The notes: generated from the letters alone by a model not told the origin. A stretch of DNA of 64,000 nt from Trichobilharzia szidati (GCA_944472155.2 OX235271.1:68616416-68680415); one strand, 5' to 3'; positions 20,472 through 32,104 are shown, numbered from the stretch's first letter. Made by a program: numbers and translations.

Positions 20472-21530
20472 TCAACACACAAAAACGTGTGTACAGTCAT
20501 CGAGCCTAGCATCTACTTGCACTCTCTTGTTTTGTGTCCGTGTGGGAGTTGGTTGCAGGCGCTGCATAAGGCGCTTGAGGTTCTGAGCATAACAATGTAC
20601 ATCCGTAACACTTGGCTCACCACTTTCAGGTGAGATAATTTCACCGGGTAGACGAAGGGTGGTACCGAACACCAACTCCGCGGAGGTGCGCTGTAAGTCT
20701 GCTTTGAGCGTGGAAAGGATGCTAAGTAGAACTAGGGGAAGGGACTCGGTCCACTTAGTATTCTCGGTAGCCATCAACGAAGCTTTCAGTTGGAGGTGAA
20801 AACGCTCTACAAGTCCATTTGCTGCTGGGTGGTACGCGGTTGTTCGGGTGCGTTTGCACCCCAGCAGCTCTAAGAGCTTCTTGAAGTGGGTTGATTCAAA
20901 CTGCTGTCCGCGGTCTGTAGTCACCGAAGATGGGCATCCGAATTGAGCTACCCAGCGTTCCATGAACACTCGGCAAATGGTTTCCGCGGTCTTGTCGGCG
21001 ATGGGAATAGTTTCTGGCCAACGAGTGAACCGGTCGACACATGTCAACAAGTAACAGTGGCCATTTGATGGTGGTAGGGGACCCACTATATCTAGATGTA
21101 CGTGACTAAAGCGAGCATCGGGTGTGGAGAAGGAACCCACTGGAGTGGTGTTGTGTTTGTGGACTTTAACTCGTTGACACGGCACACAGGCACGTGTCCA
21201 GATACGCATGTCGCGATTTATACCAGGCCAGACAAATCTAGCTGACACTAGTTTGTCCGTTGCCCGGATACCTGGGTGGGAAAGGTTGTGGAGCCTATCG
21301 AATACCGTACGGCGCAATGAAGGTGGAACGATGGGTCTCGGGGTACCGGTGGACAGATCGCAGAGGATGGTACCCTCGCTATTAACAAGCGGTATACGCT
21401 TGATATGTAAGGAGATATTTAACGAAAGGTTATCGAGTTCTAACTCCGTAAGCTGACGTTGTGCCATTTGTTTCAGGTCAATGGTTGGCGGCGCCGACAT
21501 GGTACATATCCTAGACAAGGCGTCCGCCAC
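20472..21530 (-). CDS. Element 3 integrase
   Basis: A long open frame of 352 residues. It starts at the RNase H end (ADALSRICTM), then the zinc-binding region (LHNLSHPGIRATDKL ... CVPCQRVK), the catalytic core with Asp in HVHLDIVGPLPPSNG, Asp in VTTDRGQQFE, and Glu in NGLVERFHLQL, then the C-terminal domain (GTTLRLPGEII, DDCTHVFV). All of D, D, E and HHCC are visible, so this is the best preserved integrase in the window. The frame ends at a TGA where a continuing C-terminal stretch (20272-20470, with VSVDRLKVAYMEDSS in another frame) shows a frame break. Confidence 0.85.
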   Translation of the reverse strand: MADALSRICTMSAPPTIDLKQMAQRQLTELELDNLSLNISLHIKRIPLVNSEGTILCDLSTGTPRPIVPPSLRRTVFDRLHNLSHPGIRATDKLVSARFVWPGINRDMRIWTRACVPCQRVKVHKHNTTPVGSFSTPDARFSHVHLDIVGPLPPSNGHCYLLTCVDRFTRWPETIPIADKTAETICRVFMERWVAQFGCPSSVTTDRGQQFESTHFKKLLELLGCKRTRTTAYHPAANGLVERFHLQLKASLMATENTKWTESLPLVLLSILSTLKADLQRTSAELVFGTTLRLPGEIISPESGEPSVTDVHCYAQNLKRLMQRLQPTPTRTQNKRVQVDARLDDCTHVFVC

Positions 21531-22030
21531 AGCATTGTCAAAATATGTCGAATGCCCGAAGTGAATTGTGAAATATAGTCCAAGTGACGCAATTCGCGCG
21601 GAGAATATCTATCTGTAGTAGTGTGGAGGGCGTACGTCAGGGGCTTGTGGTCGGTGAACACAGTGAATTGTCGGTCTTCCACGAAATGGCGAAAGTGCTT
21701 GACAGCGGCATAAACAGTGAGAAGTTCTCTACCGAAAGTGCTGTACCTAGATTCACATGCAGTAAGTTTACGAGAAAAGAAAGCAATAGGTGACCAAGCA
21801 CTGGACACACGATGTTGTAGGACAGCTCCAATCGCAGTGTTAGAGGCATCGACGGAAATGCTGAGCGGTAGCTGGACGTCCATGTGAACTAACATTGTGG
21901 CATCAGCAATAGTCTTCTTGATAGTTACAAAGGTTGTCAAGGCTTCCTCGGAGAACACGATGGACTTACCTTTCCCCTTAAGCATATCAGTCAAGGGGGT
22001 CAAGATTTGGGCGCATTGGGAATAAAGCGA
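21473..22030 (-). pseudogene. Element 3 RNase H
   Basis: Motifs [50 protein letters not shown], and YISQF. The frame then shifts just before ADALSR, which is read in the integrase frame. The RT-RNase H connection upstream (22003-22138) is also out of frame. Confidence 0.8.
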
Positions 22031-22138
22031 TGGTAGTAGCTAACCATTCCCAGAGAGGTGCGTAATGCTTTGAGGGATGTGGGTAGAGGGAAGTTTTGGA
22101 TAGTCTCTACCCGTTCAGATAACGGATAGGTCCCATCC

Positions 22139-22598
22139 TTATCTATCCTGTGTCCCAAAATATTCAAAAATGTGACCCCCTATCCCACACTTTGCTAAGT
22201 TGATTGTGAGGGAGTGTGTTGTAAGCCTTTGGAAGACGGCCTGCAAGTGAAGACGATGTGTTACCTCATCTGGACTAGCTACCAAAATATAATCCAGACA
22301 GGCATACGTGCAATCCAATCCGCGTAAAACGTCGTGAATGAAACGCTTGAATGTTTGTGCGGCGTTGCGGAGGAATTCGAATAGGCCAAAAGGAGTGATC
22401 ACTGCCGTTTTAGGAATATCTTCGGGATGAACTGGGATCTGATGATACGCTCTTGTTAAGTCGAGTTTGCTAAATACCGCTGCACCTTTGAGGGAAGATG
22501 TAAGGTCATGTATATGTGGCACAGGGTAGCGATCTGGGACGGTCTGCTCATTAAGTCTGCGGTAATCCCCACAAGGCCTCTAGTCTATCCCGTTATTT
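22139..22598 (-). pseudogene. Element 3 reverse transcriptase, damaged
   Basis: Contains [28 protein letters not shown] and [16 protein letters not shown]. Compared with the other copies the segment between FLR and NAA (MPLGLR-type residues) is missing, an in-frame loss of 18 bases. The catalytic box reads CLDYILVAS where YLDD is expected, so an active-site Asp is replaced by Tyr. Confidence 0.8.
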
Positions 22599-23189
22599 TT
22601 AGGCACCACATGTAACGGTGAAGACCATGGGCTGCTGGATGGACGGATTATCCCCATGTCTAACATGTGTTCGAACTCGGCCTTTACGGCTTGGAGTTTT
22701 TCTGGGGACGATCGCAAAGGACTGGAGGACGTCAGCGTAAGGGCCGTCAGCGGCAGGGGTGGAGTATACTGGACTTAATGAAGGTGTGTGCGTTACAACA
22801 CCGGAGATCGAAAGGTTTGTAGCTGCATCGTTCAACTTGTGTTTGCCAGTATCTACCAGCAACTGATAATGCTGCAAAAGATCCATACCAATGATACCGG
22901 TGGTCACCTCTGCCACGATAAAAACCCAACGAAACGATCTACGTAAGCCAATGTTGAGGCCTAGAAACCTTCTGCCATACGTTGTGATTGGCGAACCATT
23001 TGCGGCGCGAAGCTGTAAGGAAGTTGGCCGCAGACGCTCTTCAGTTGTGGGTGGAATCACGCTAGCTTCTGCCCCAGTGTCAACTAGGAAGCGTGTCCCA
23101 GTGTTACGGTCAGTAACATAGAAGAGGCAACATGGAAGTGGTTCGCCAGCGACGTTAGTCGCCAATACGTGCTGGCTCACAAGTTTCCC
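22599..23189 (-). CDS. Element 3 protease (start of pol, -1 frame)
   Basis: Entered by slipping at 23189-23183. After GKLVSQHVLATNVAGE come the protease core LFYVTDRNTGTRFLVDTGAE (active site DTG), LQLRAANGSPITTYGRRFL, and TGIIGMDLLQHYQLLVDTG. The frame then runs out of register before the RT. Confidence 0.8.
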   Translation of the reverse strand, partial: GKLVSQHVLATNVAGEPLPCCLFYVTDRNTGTRFLVDTGAEASVIPPTTEERLRPTSLQLRAANGSPITTYGRRFLGLNIGLRRSFRWVFIVAEVTTGIIGMDLLQHYQLLVDTGKHKLNDAATNLSISGVVTHTPSLSPVYSTPAADGPYADVLQSFAIVPRKTPSRKGRVRTHVRHGDNPSIQQPMVFTVTCGA

Positions 23190-24030
23190 ACTTGCGAGTG
23201 GCTGAATGCACAGGGTGTGGTGCATTTGTGAGCTTTTGCACCATAGCCTTTATGGTACCAACAGACACCTTGTTGAGAATTTTCAGAGGAAGAGTTGTTT
23301 CGCTTGCGCGAATTACATCTACTTCGCGGTCGAAACGCGGCGCTTCGCGAGTTACTCCTAGACTTGAGATCGCGTCTAAGCTTACAAATTTCCTGGTACA
23401 TCTGTCGTATATCAAAACCATGGGAATCATTTAGGGTATGGTCCTCCTGACCGGGGGCTTTTGGTGGCAGGACTGCAGTGATAGATGTAGACGGCTTCGT
23501 AGCCTCTACGGCTCTATCCGCTGCCTCGGCAAGTTCGGTTATTGACGACTTATAAAGGGGGGCAAGTATACCTTGCACCGTCTGTGGAAGTCGCTGAAGC
23601 CACAACTGTTTCAAGAAGGCTTCATCGATCTTAAAGTCAGCCACCAACTGTTTCATTTAAAAAATGAGAATAGACTATTATTATTATTTGGCGGAGGAGT
23701 TGCGAGGGAGTACGGTCCCCCAACTGCACCTCTCGAAACAGCTCCTGTACTTTCTGCTTATCTGTCAGAGCTACACGCTTAATGAGAGCGGCTTTAAGTC
23801 GGTCATACAAGTCTGGGGCAGGGTCTTCCAGGACATCGGCAACGTCTTCCATTACGGTTTCTGGAAGGCTGACTATGACCAGGTTGGCTTTGGTCTCCTG
23901 AGCCTGAATGCGTCGCAGGGCGAACTGGGCTTCGACGTGTAGGGCGATTTGCCCAGAAGGTAGGCAGTTGAAGGGTAACCGCCATTTCAGCAGGAACACT
24001 GTCGTTAGTCATGTCAGGATAATTTATGGG
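23177..24030 (-). pseudogene. Element 3 gag, two frame breaks
   Basis: The likely start is MTNDSVPAEMAV near 24018. The product reads TLQLPTFWANRPTR, then shifts frame (a few bases lost at about 23945), continues EAQFALRRIQAQETKANL through LTDKQKVQELFREVQLGDRTPSQLLRQ, is broken by a 31-base insert at about 23655-23690, and resumes MKQLVADFKIDEAFLKQLWLQRLP. The basic region and the CsRn1 knuckle CWYHKGYGAKAHKCTTPCAF precede the VGNL end. Confidence 0.8.
23183..23189 (-). promoter_or_regulatory. Candidate -1 frameshift site (G_GGA_AAC) in element 3
   Basis: In the gag frame the codons are GTG GGA AAC TTG TGA, so gag would end two codons later. In the -1 frame the reading goes on as GKLVSQ into protease. 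The position relative to the gag knuckle and the protease is the same as in element 2, although the two elements are clearly different in sequence. Confidence 0.75.
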
Positions 24031-24207
24031 TGAGATTAGGTATACAAGGGATACAAAACAAAATAACACCAATAAAATAAACAATGGTGAAATTGAGCGA
24101 GACAATAGAAAAAATATAAATAAAGCGATACATTAAGTGATGTAAAATATGTGAAGAAAAACTCAGGACCCAAATGACGTGGAGAAGTCAGTGTAGGGCT
24201 CACCAAT

Positions 24208-24601
24208 TGTAAGTGTCTGGTTTTATCCACAGGTGAGTTTGCCTGTCGCACTTACAAAAAGATTAACTTCTTTTGCCTAGGTCTTAATCAGTACTCTGCC
24301 TATCCTGCAAGTACTGAGGAACGAGTAAAGACAGAAAATAAAGGACTCGCTACTTGCCTATAACCAAACGTATGTTTATAAGGAATGCAATTATAACTCG
24401 ATAATATAAAAACAGGTTTACCACTTATCTATACCCGTAGAAGTAGGAAGCTCGAGGAGTATGCTTGTAGGAGAGTATAGCGAGGGAGAAAGCGTACAAG
24501 TCCCAAAATGTACAAGAAGCGTAGTGCAGCACGCGAAGCGAAGTGGAGTAGCGCCAAAAATTGGACGAGTGAGTCAAAAGAAAAGTTCAATGTACGCTAC
24601 A
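24208..24601 (-). repeat. Element 3, 5' LTR (minus orientation)
   Basis: Reads on the minus strand from TGTAGCGTACATTGAAC to CCAGACACTTACA, 394 bp. The primer-binding site TTGGTGAGCCC follows directly (about 24207-24192), the same motif as in elements 1 and 2. Confidence 0.8.
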
Positions 24602-26271
24602 AGCCCATGGGTATTCCCAATGCATATGGTGCCGAAAAAATATAGCAACGATTGGCGACCCACTGGTGATTACCGACGAGTGACGCCAAAACAACCCCTG
24701 ATTGCTACCCATTGCCTCACATACACGACTTGACGGCAACGTTATCTGGAGCATCTATATTCTCCAAAATCGACTTGGTTAAAGCATATAACCAAATCCC
24801 GATGGCAACGGAAGATATCCCGAAAACGGCTATCATCACGCCTTTCGGACTTTTCGAATTTCTACGTATGCCATTAGGCCTCCGGAATGCGGCCCAAACA
24901 TTCCAACGCTTCATCGACGAAGTATTTCGCGGTCTCGACTTTGTATATGCATACTTAGACGACTGCCTCATTGCCAGTCCAGACAAGGAAACTCACCTTA
25001 GACACTTGAACTTGGCATTTGAAAGGTTACGCCAACATGGTGTTACCATCAATATTCAAAAGTGACTCACTCGACTTCCTGGGTCACACTGCTGACTGCA
25101 AGGGAATTCGCCCGCTGGCTAGTTAAGCTGAGGCGATACTGAACTTTCTAGAGCCACAGACAGTGAAAAGTCTCCGCACTTTTAACGGCTTGGTAAGTTA
25201 TTACCGACGGTTTATTCCCAACTGTGCCTCTCTGATTCAGCCATTGATAGACCTTCGAAGGAATAACAAGTTCATCGAACTTGATGTGTCTGCTCGAAAT
25301 GCTTTTCCCCAGGTGCGGATGCCACACTTTTAATGTATCAGGATCCAATGGCACCGTTAAGTATCCCGGCTGATGCATCAGACACTGTAATTGGCGCAGT
25401 TCTGCAACAGCTCGTCAACGGGGAGTGGCAACTACTCGTCTTTTTCTCGAGGTGCTTTCAATTAGCAGAAACGAAGTACAGCACATTCGGAAGAGATCTT
25501 CTGGCTATGTACTGTGCTTTACGTCATTTTCGACTTTTAGTGGAGGGTCGTGAATTCATAATTTTCACTGACCACAAACCTCTGACGTACTCTCTGAAGT
25601 CAACTTCAGATAAGTATTCACCCAGGGACTACATTTCACAGTTTACATCGGATATTCGCCATGTATTCGGAGTGTCCAACACTGTGACATATGCCTTGTC
25701 GAGCGTTTGTTCGCTCACGCAAATAGAAGGCATAGACCTTGTAAAACTGGCTCGTCTTCAAAAAGAAGATATCGAGCTTCAACATAAGTTGTCGAACACA
25801 AATCTGCAATTAGCCAAGAAACCCTTAGGTACGGGAAGAGATACTATTCTACGCTACGTTTTCACGAGTAATCTTCGCCCCATCGTGCCTAAAAGTTATC
25901 GCCATAAGTCTTCAATACGTTGCATGGCTTATCCCACCCAGGTAATTGAACTACCGTCAAGCTCGTAACTAGTCGGTTCTGTTGGCCTGGTATTAATAAG
26001 AAGGTAAGCGAATGGGCACACACGTGTTTAGCTTGCCAGAAGTGCAAAGTAATGGGACACACCAAAAGCTCCCTTGGTAATTTTCTTATCCCTGACGCCC
26101 GTTTCGAACACGTTCATACAGATTTGGTTGGACCCCTTCCGAAATCCCATGGATATACTTATATTTTAACCTGCATCGATCGTTTCACATGATGGCCTGA
26201 AGCAGTACCCATCAAGGATGTATCTGCTGAAACAGTCGCACGCGTCTTTGTCGAAAGATGGATTGTAAACT
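24602..26271 (+). pseudogene. RT, RNase H and integrase of the split element
   Basis: After AGCC the reading resumes SPWVFPMHMVPK, shifts frame near 24685, then RT to [13 protein letters not shown] and VTINIQK; a deletion of about 15 bases removes the next codons (25063). The RT end ([15 protein letters not shown]) follows with frame breaks. RNase H lies at 25333-25700 (ADASDTVIGAVLQQ, FTDHKPLTYSL). Integrase pieces: CLACQKCKV, FEHVHTDLVGPLPKSHG, a TGA in [15 protein letters not shown], then a sudden join to LTR sequence at about 26270. Confidence 0.8.
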
Positions 26272-26381
26272 CTGGTCTTTTGTTTTGCCTTTGGTCCGCG
26301 AGGAACGAATACTATAGAAGTTGGCGATATTTGATCTTGCGTTAGTATACTCCGTAAAATCCGCGAACGTCGATACCGTCA

Positions 26382-26950
26382 GCCTCTAAGAGCCCAACAT
26401 AAGTGTCAGAAAGTCCGTTTTGTAGCATTTGGTTGAAAATGTCGTGTCTGTTAACCTTTAACCAATGTTTACAATTCGCAAATTGATTCGCTGTTTATAC
26501 GGCTCAGTAGGAATATTTCAACACAGTTTCCTTTGGGAAATCGAGATTATTCAGAATACAAAGTGATCCGCACGGTACTGTACATGGTAATCAGGAAACC
26601 AAGGCTTAAATGCTTAAATCTATACACCACTCATCTCAGTCAGTTAGTAGTTTGTAGCTTTTTCGCAGCTGCATGCCCATTTCTGTTTCACACTGACCAT
26701 AAATCACTTAAGGAAAAAGTTTTACTTTCTGCTTCCTTGTTGATTTTTCTATTTTTTCAGCTCATGCACACTATTTGGTTCAATCATATCTTTCACTACA
26801 ATGTCACATTTGCGAAACACATAAACTGAATTTAAAAACTACTTCTGTGGAGGTGGATTTTTAATAACTACCAAAGTTAGGTTACCTGAGTTTGATCAAC
26901 ATGATCCGGGACTATAGTTTTCTCAACTAGAGCACCAGTTTGACCGTATA
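26382..26950. other. Spacer without recognised content
   Basis: Between two decayed gypsy copies. A 98-codon frame at 26533-26829 shows no known motif. Confidence 0.5.
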
Positions 26951-27392
26951 GCATTATGTCCGAAATCACCAGGTACAGGGACGTGTATTCTCAGATACTT
27001 TAGTAGCTCATTCCCCCAGAGAGCAGCCGAACAGAGTGCTTAGGTGTGATGTGACAAAGCGCCTCTCCATGTCAGAAAACCCGCATATACAACGGTTGTT
27101 TCAAGGGGGAATATGAGAGATATATCTCCATCATAGTTCTTGCGCCAGAACCAACAGCTTGTAGTGAACAGCACAGTGGGAGCGGCTGAACCGAAGCAAG
27201 GTTGGATGGAAGCCCTTCTAGAGTGTGTGCAAAAGGCATTGGACAAAGATTCTCGCTCTTCTCTTTAACAGTTGGCACGCATCGCTGACCGGATGTTCAA
27301 GAGGAGGCAACTTACAGAAGGCCAGGTATGACAGCACAACCAATAACCTTACAGCTCGTCACCAACATTAGATCACTGACTGAGCAGCTAGC

Positions 27393-27417
27393 ATAAATAA
27401 ATAAATAAATAAATAAT
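27393..27417. repeat. (ATAA)n microsatellite
   Basis: About six tetranucleotide units within the decayed gag of element 4, followed by a phrase (tagtatattctcattttgta) also seen, slightly changed, in the small insert of element 3 gag. Confidence 0.85.
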
Positions 27418-28694
27418 AGTATATTCTCATTTTGTACATGAGGGACGCCAACTAACACAAGGCTGATGAGGTAGACCACTGACGTTCTTGATCAAACAGC
27501 CAACCCAGACAGACTAGATCGACAAGTTAGTACTGTGGATACCACTGGTGGTTTAGTGCACAGTCAACAAAATGCACACAATCATTCGCACTGCCTAAAC
27601 TACCTCACAAGCTTCGGGGAAACGATTAATGCCTAATCGGGTAGAGACTACTGTAAAGGAGTGCTCGAACAGTCTGCTGTTCTACGTTAGGGACAAGGAT
27701 TCTAGAATAGAACCCTCGGACGACACAGGAGCTGCACTCAGTATCACACCAAAAGCAAACGCCGAGCCGGGATAAAAATATTCTCCTGTCACGCTGCAGG
27801 CAGCTAATAAGACCCAGATCACGATGTTCGGGCAGAAAACACTCACCCTTCACCTCGAGTTTAAGTGATAGCTTCCATGGGTGTTCACTGCTGCTGATTT
27901 GCGCCTATCAATAATCGGAATCAACCTGATGCAAAGATATGACTTGTTAGTGAATGCTCGAAACAGACTCTTAACAACGAACGAAACCTCGTAGTATGAG
28001 AATCATAAAGCCAGCGAGCAACGTTCGTTGAATCTAACCCAGTTTCAACCGAGAGGTTCCAGTAAATACTAACGGAATTCCCAGCTATGACGTAACTAAC
28101 CTCCAAACTTCTTAGGCTGGCCTGAAAGTTACTCATGCTATAAGGAAACATAGCCCCATGGTTTTGGCTAAGTCAAGAAGACTGGCTGAGGACAGGCTAT
28201 AAATATCGAAATCTGAATTCGACTAATTGATTCTTTCTTTTACTTTTTTTATCTCATACAATTCCGGAGTTCAATAGTGTTGATCGACTTCTATTGATGC
28301 TTTACACCTGACAGAGCACAATACATACGGCCCATGACTGAGGCGTTAAGAGAGAAGCCAAAAGGTTTCAAGCTGTCACAGGAGGCATCCAATACAGTTG
28401 CACTGCTGGAAAATGCGTTGGCGAAAGCCACAACCCTGGAACATCTAAGTTCAGGAGCTCCTCTTGCATTAATTGTCGGCGTATCCGATAACACCGAGGG
28501 AGCAGCTCTAAATTGGCTAGTTTAAAATAGCTGGGAACTAGGATCCTTCTTCTCTAGACGACTTTGTCCGACATAAATAAGGTATTCTTCTTTCGGCAAA
28601 GAGTCACTGGAAATCTGCTTAGCAGTTAAACACCTTCTCTACGTGGTAAAGGCCAGACCATTCACTATCTACCTGGGTCACAAGCCTCTCACTA

Positions 28695-29366
28695 ATGTAC
28701 TCAACGCGGACAAATACTCACCACACGAAATTCGTCACTATGATTTTATGCCAGTTTGCTGGTGATGTAAGACATGTGAAGAGGACTGAGAACTGTATGA
28801 CTGATTCACTGTCTAGAATGCACGTAAATACAATGCAGAAAACCACTTTATACTTCAAAGCACTGGCCCAAAATAAAGAGAATAAGGAAGAGCCAAGGTA
28901 TATCCTCACTGCAAAGAACTCTAGTCTCAAACTTACACAGCTGTCATCTCTTGTAGATTTCAACTTGATATACTTTGATATGAAAAAAGACTCACCCAAT
29001 CCTTTCGTCCCCAAAATTATGTGGAAAGCTATTCTTAGTCATTTTCACTTGTTGTCGCACTCTAAAGTAAAGGCTTCAGCTAAAATAATACAGGCAGGAT
29101 ATATTTGGCCAAACCTATTACGTGATGTGCAGAAGTGGGATAAAGAGTTCATAGCGTGCCAGATATCGAACACAATGTCACCCTTAAGGACATTCTCGCA
29201 GCCCGATACTCGTTTCGCCCATGTTCACGTGGACCTAGTAGGTCCCCTGCAGTACTCAAATGGATTCACTTCCTCATTCACATGCATCGATAGGTTCATC
29301 ATCCCAGATTTTGTACCACTTACTGATATTACGATAGAAACGTTTCCAAAAGCTATTCTCCAGTAA
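28695..29366 (+). pseudogene. Element 4 RNase H end to integrase
   Basis: The longest surviving frame (223 codons) of element 4. It holds a decayed SLSRMHV (RNase H end), a linker, WPNLLRDVQKWDKEFIACQIS (zinc-binding remains, one Cys lost), RFAHVHVDLVGPLQYSNGF and TCIDRF. Past 29366 the frame is closed, with further integrase traces to about 30000. Confidence 0.75.
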
Positions 29367-30224
29367 AAAGCAGACATGTTCGGTGTCCCTATAAAAATTA
29401 CAACTGACAGAGGAGCTACATTAGACGCAGGGCTTTTCAGCGACGTGTCAAATTTCGGCATATCGAATTGGTTCCTCAGCGTAGTATATCATCCCTAAGT
29501 TAATGAGTTGAAAGAGCTCCTCCATTAGCAGATGAAGGCTGCATTGGAAACTTACTCTGACCCCACTCACTGGACAGAACTCCTACCAGTGGTTATGAGT
29601 GGTACACGAACATAAACAAAAACTGCTACTCAGTGTCCCGCTGTTGAAATGCCAATCAGTAACACGCTAAAACCACATGAGAATTTTATTGGTCCTAGTG
29701 CTGATAAGGAAAAGCTTAACTCGGCTACCTGTGTTGACAGACCTCAGCCATAAATGGCCGACTTGAGGCCGATTCCCTCACGAGGAAAACCAAGAGCGGT
29801 ATACGTACCAAAAGACTTGGACTCTTGCTCCCATGTGTGGGTGAGGCGAGATTTAACATAACCATCCCTCAGTTCACCACACGAAGGATCCTTCAAGGTA
29901 ACAGAGAGGCATTCAAAAGTTGGCGAAGTTACAGTATCATAGCCACGGCCAAGGTCTTTCAGGGTTGACGATGAGGGACCATTACGATTCGTCAGACGCT
30001 CATGAAGGTCATTCCAAGCAGAAATTATGCATGGGTTTGTAGATGTGGTAAGCGAATTCCGTGGAGACGGGGCACTTAATTACTGTATTAATAATGGACA
30101 AATTGGAGTGACTAAGAGTTGTTCGTGGAGGTGTTACAACGCTCAAGTAATATAATTTTGTTGGAGATAAATACTGTTATGGATGTAGTATATGCTATAA
30201 GCGAAAATCGGCTAGTAAGGGTGG

Positions 30225-30815
30225 GTGCAGCATTATAATTATTCCATAGATACTTTTTTCTCTAAGTCTAGGCTGTTTTTTGTCGGATATCCATGGCTTA
30301 CGTACTGTTGGATAATACTGAGGCTTGTAAGACCAGCAGCAGCTGAGGCAGAAAACAGCCTGCTGTCTGCAATGCAATGGTATCACTGTCGTAGTGACGT
30401 AGTGTTGTGGAAGCTGGAGGGGATTACTGCCTGCCTTGTAGTAGTAGTAGTAGTAGATGTTCACATTGATGAAAATGTCCATATTAAAGAGAAGTGTAGC
30501 AGGGGAGCTAGAGGGGCTAGCCGAAAGTGTATACTTGCAGTCTATTGCACTTCACTTCGCAAAGATTTCGTTGAAACAGTACGAAACAGAGGTGCCACAG
30601 CATTATTTCTAATCATTCGGTGCTTGATACTGCGAGGAACAACTAAACATACTGGTGGATGGAGTAGATACAACCAACTGTCATCCTTGGGTTACATTCA
30701 GCAACGTGTCAACCATTCCTCCGGCTTCGTAGATCAAGTCAGGGGCAAGCATTCTAACTCTACTGAAGGAAAGAATCAGGAATGTCAATGGATCGCAAAA
30801 AACTATGGATTTTAG
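30225..30815 (+). other. Unassigned 196-codon open frame
   Basis: Open but not recognised. It crosses a GTA repeat (about 30438-30457) that encodes a Val run, has no signal peptide or known domain that I can see, and could be open by chance. No splice-site support was found. Confidence 0.15.
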
Positions 30816-30974
30816 CCACATCGATGAAGGCATGGAAACATGCATAAATAGAGTATGGTATGGTTTCTACGCTGATCATCCTTGGAGAAAGTGGGAGACA
30901 ACTTTACAACATATAAGAGGTCATTATCCAGTTTTTTAACACTTTCATTACGTTTCTAATACATTTTTTAGACA

Positions 30975-31150
30975 TTTTAATGGTTTCTTGGCATGTGAAT
31001 TCTGATTGGTTGTTCAAGATCGCTTTAGCTTCGCCATGGTAGTTTAACTTTGCCAAAAGACTTGGTCATTCAACGAGGTAGTGTCACAGACAGAGTTAGT
31101 ATTGACAGGCTAAAGGTGGTCTATTTAGGCAATGATCCTCCTACGTGGTC
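30975..31150 (+). mobile_element. Gypsy pol C-terminal scrap
   Basis: Reads LPKDLVIQRGSVTDRVSIDRL then KVVYLGND, which resembles the integrase C-terminal end VTDRPGRQDTVSVDRLKVAY of element 3. It is too short to place in a family. Confidence 0.5.
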
Positions 31151-31816
31151 CTACGTGATCCTACGTAGTGATAGAAGGGCTTTTACAAACGACAGACGAC
31201 AGAGCGGATGCTAGCGCGAAAATTATTAGAACTGGCGAAAGAGCTAAATCGGCCAAACCCTCGACTCACGAAAATATTCTAGAAATACTTCTGAACGAAA
31301 TGGTGGTGAATTTACTGAATAAATACGACAGACTCTCGTATGGATATACTTATCATTCTGCTTCCTAACTGTAGTGAATTCAAAAACTCACCTGTTGCTA
31401 GTTATGGTGATCCATTAGTACTTCTTTGCATATTTCACCGGACAACAACTGCTGTGTTGGGCCACTTGCATATGATATTGCTGAAAACATAACAGTCGAT
31501 AAACTAACTATCGTTTTGCAAGCCATTTGTATACTTTTGTGAATAGCCTACCGTACCAACCATCTGTAACTCAGACTTCAATTGTTAAGTGCATTTTCGA
31601 CAAATTCAAACAATAACGGTGCCTATAATTATATGATGGAAATTGCTTTTACCTATGTAAATTAAGCTTACTAACATTATTCCATTACCTTTCCTTAAAT
31701 TTATATTTATACATATATATACAGCCTGAGTAAATGAATAATTGTAGATAGGCTTACTCCAGGCATATATTACTTATCGAATTGATAATGCCAGTAAATG
31801 GACGTCCCCCATGTGT
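31151..31816. other. Spacer without recognised content
   Basis: An imperfect short tandem of cctacgtg-type units precedes it (31130-31165). Open frames are short and unassigned. Confidence 0.45.
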
Positions 31817-31885
31817 TTTTTTATTACAGCTTGATCCCACACCGTATTTTTTGGTACAGGTATGGAATTTTCAGCATGTGATATT
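31817..31885 (-). repeat. 3' fragment of a tRNA-Gly-like SINE
   Basis: The reverse complement (gctgaaaattccatacctgt, accaaaaaatacggtgtggg) matches the 3' part of the SINE at 60440-60615. Confidence 0.6.
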
Positions 31886-32104
31886 ACTATTTCTCCTCAC
31901 AAAAGTGGAAAGTTTGAAAAATATATGCGTAAAGTACGCTTCTGTATTGTATTTGTTGAAAGAAAAAGGGACGAAAGAAACACCTTTACTTCTTTTTGAA
32001 AGTGCTTCATACTGTGTTGCACTTCGGTTTTATTAACCTTTAAAAAAACAGAAACGGTACTTCTTTATGAAAAAACCGACACTGAACTGATCGAAAAGAC
32101 GCGG

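Larger units (their letters stand above)
19800..24601 (-). mobile_element. Element 3: minus-strand CsRn1-type gypsy element with an inverted 3' end
   Basis: Inserted in the relative of element 2 with a 4-bp duplication. Minus-strand order from high to low coordinates: 5' LTR (24601-24208), primer-binding site, gag, protease, RT, RNase H, integrase. At the far end, about 19813-20271 is inverted, so pol's last codons, the polypurine tract and the first 240 bases of the 3' LTR now read on the plus strand. Only the last dozen bases of the 3' LTR (19800-19812) keep the original direction. It is inactive: frameshifts in gag, a small deletion in RT, and a changed catalytic box. Confidence 0.85.
19307..26381 (+). 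mobile_element. Decayed full-pol relative of element 2, split by element 3
   Basis: The left part (19307-19799) carries protease to early RT; the right part (24602-26271) carries the rest of RT, RNase H and integrase; it ends in an LTR remnant (about 26270-26381) matching the last third of the element 2 LTR. The protein is very close to element 2 in the shared region but has frameshifts and stops. It retains RNase H and integrase that the tandem copies lack, and so shows what their deletion removed. The left end starts abruptly inside the protease; the integrase is cut in its core by a jump to the LTR. Confidence 0.85.
26960..30160 (+). mobile_element. Element 4: heavily decayed gypsy element
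   Basis: Weak but ordered remains on the plus strand: gag pieces (LARIADRMFKRRQLTEGQ, about 27270), a degraded knuckle (CGYHWWFSAQSTKCT, about 27535), a protease (LFYVRDKDSR ... DDTGAALSITP at about 27680, with TLQAANKTQITMFGQK and IIGINLMQRYDLLVN), RNase H (28334-28740), and integrase (28790-29600: CQIS, FAHVHVDLVGPLQYSNG, TTDRGATLD). Most of RT is deleted near 28170-28270. Stops and shifts are frequent throughout. No LTR was recognised. Confidence 0.75.

Noticed and set aside
30225..30815. 196-codon open frame as a host gene
   Set aside because: No domain, no signal peptide, no splice support; includes a simple-repeat Val run. Kept only as an unassigned frame.
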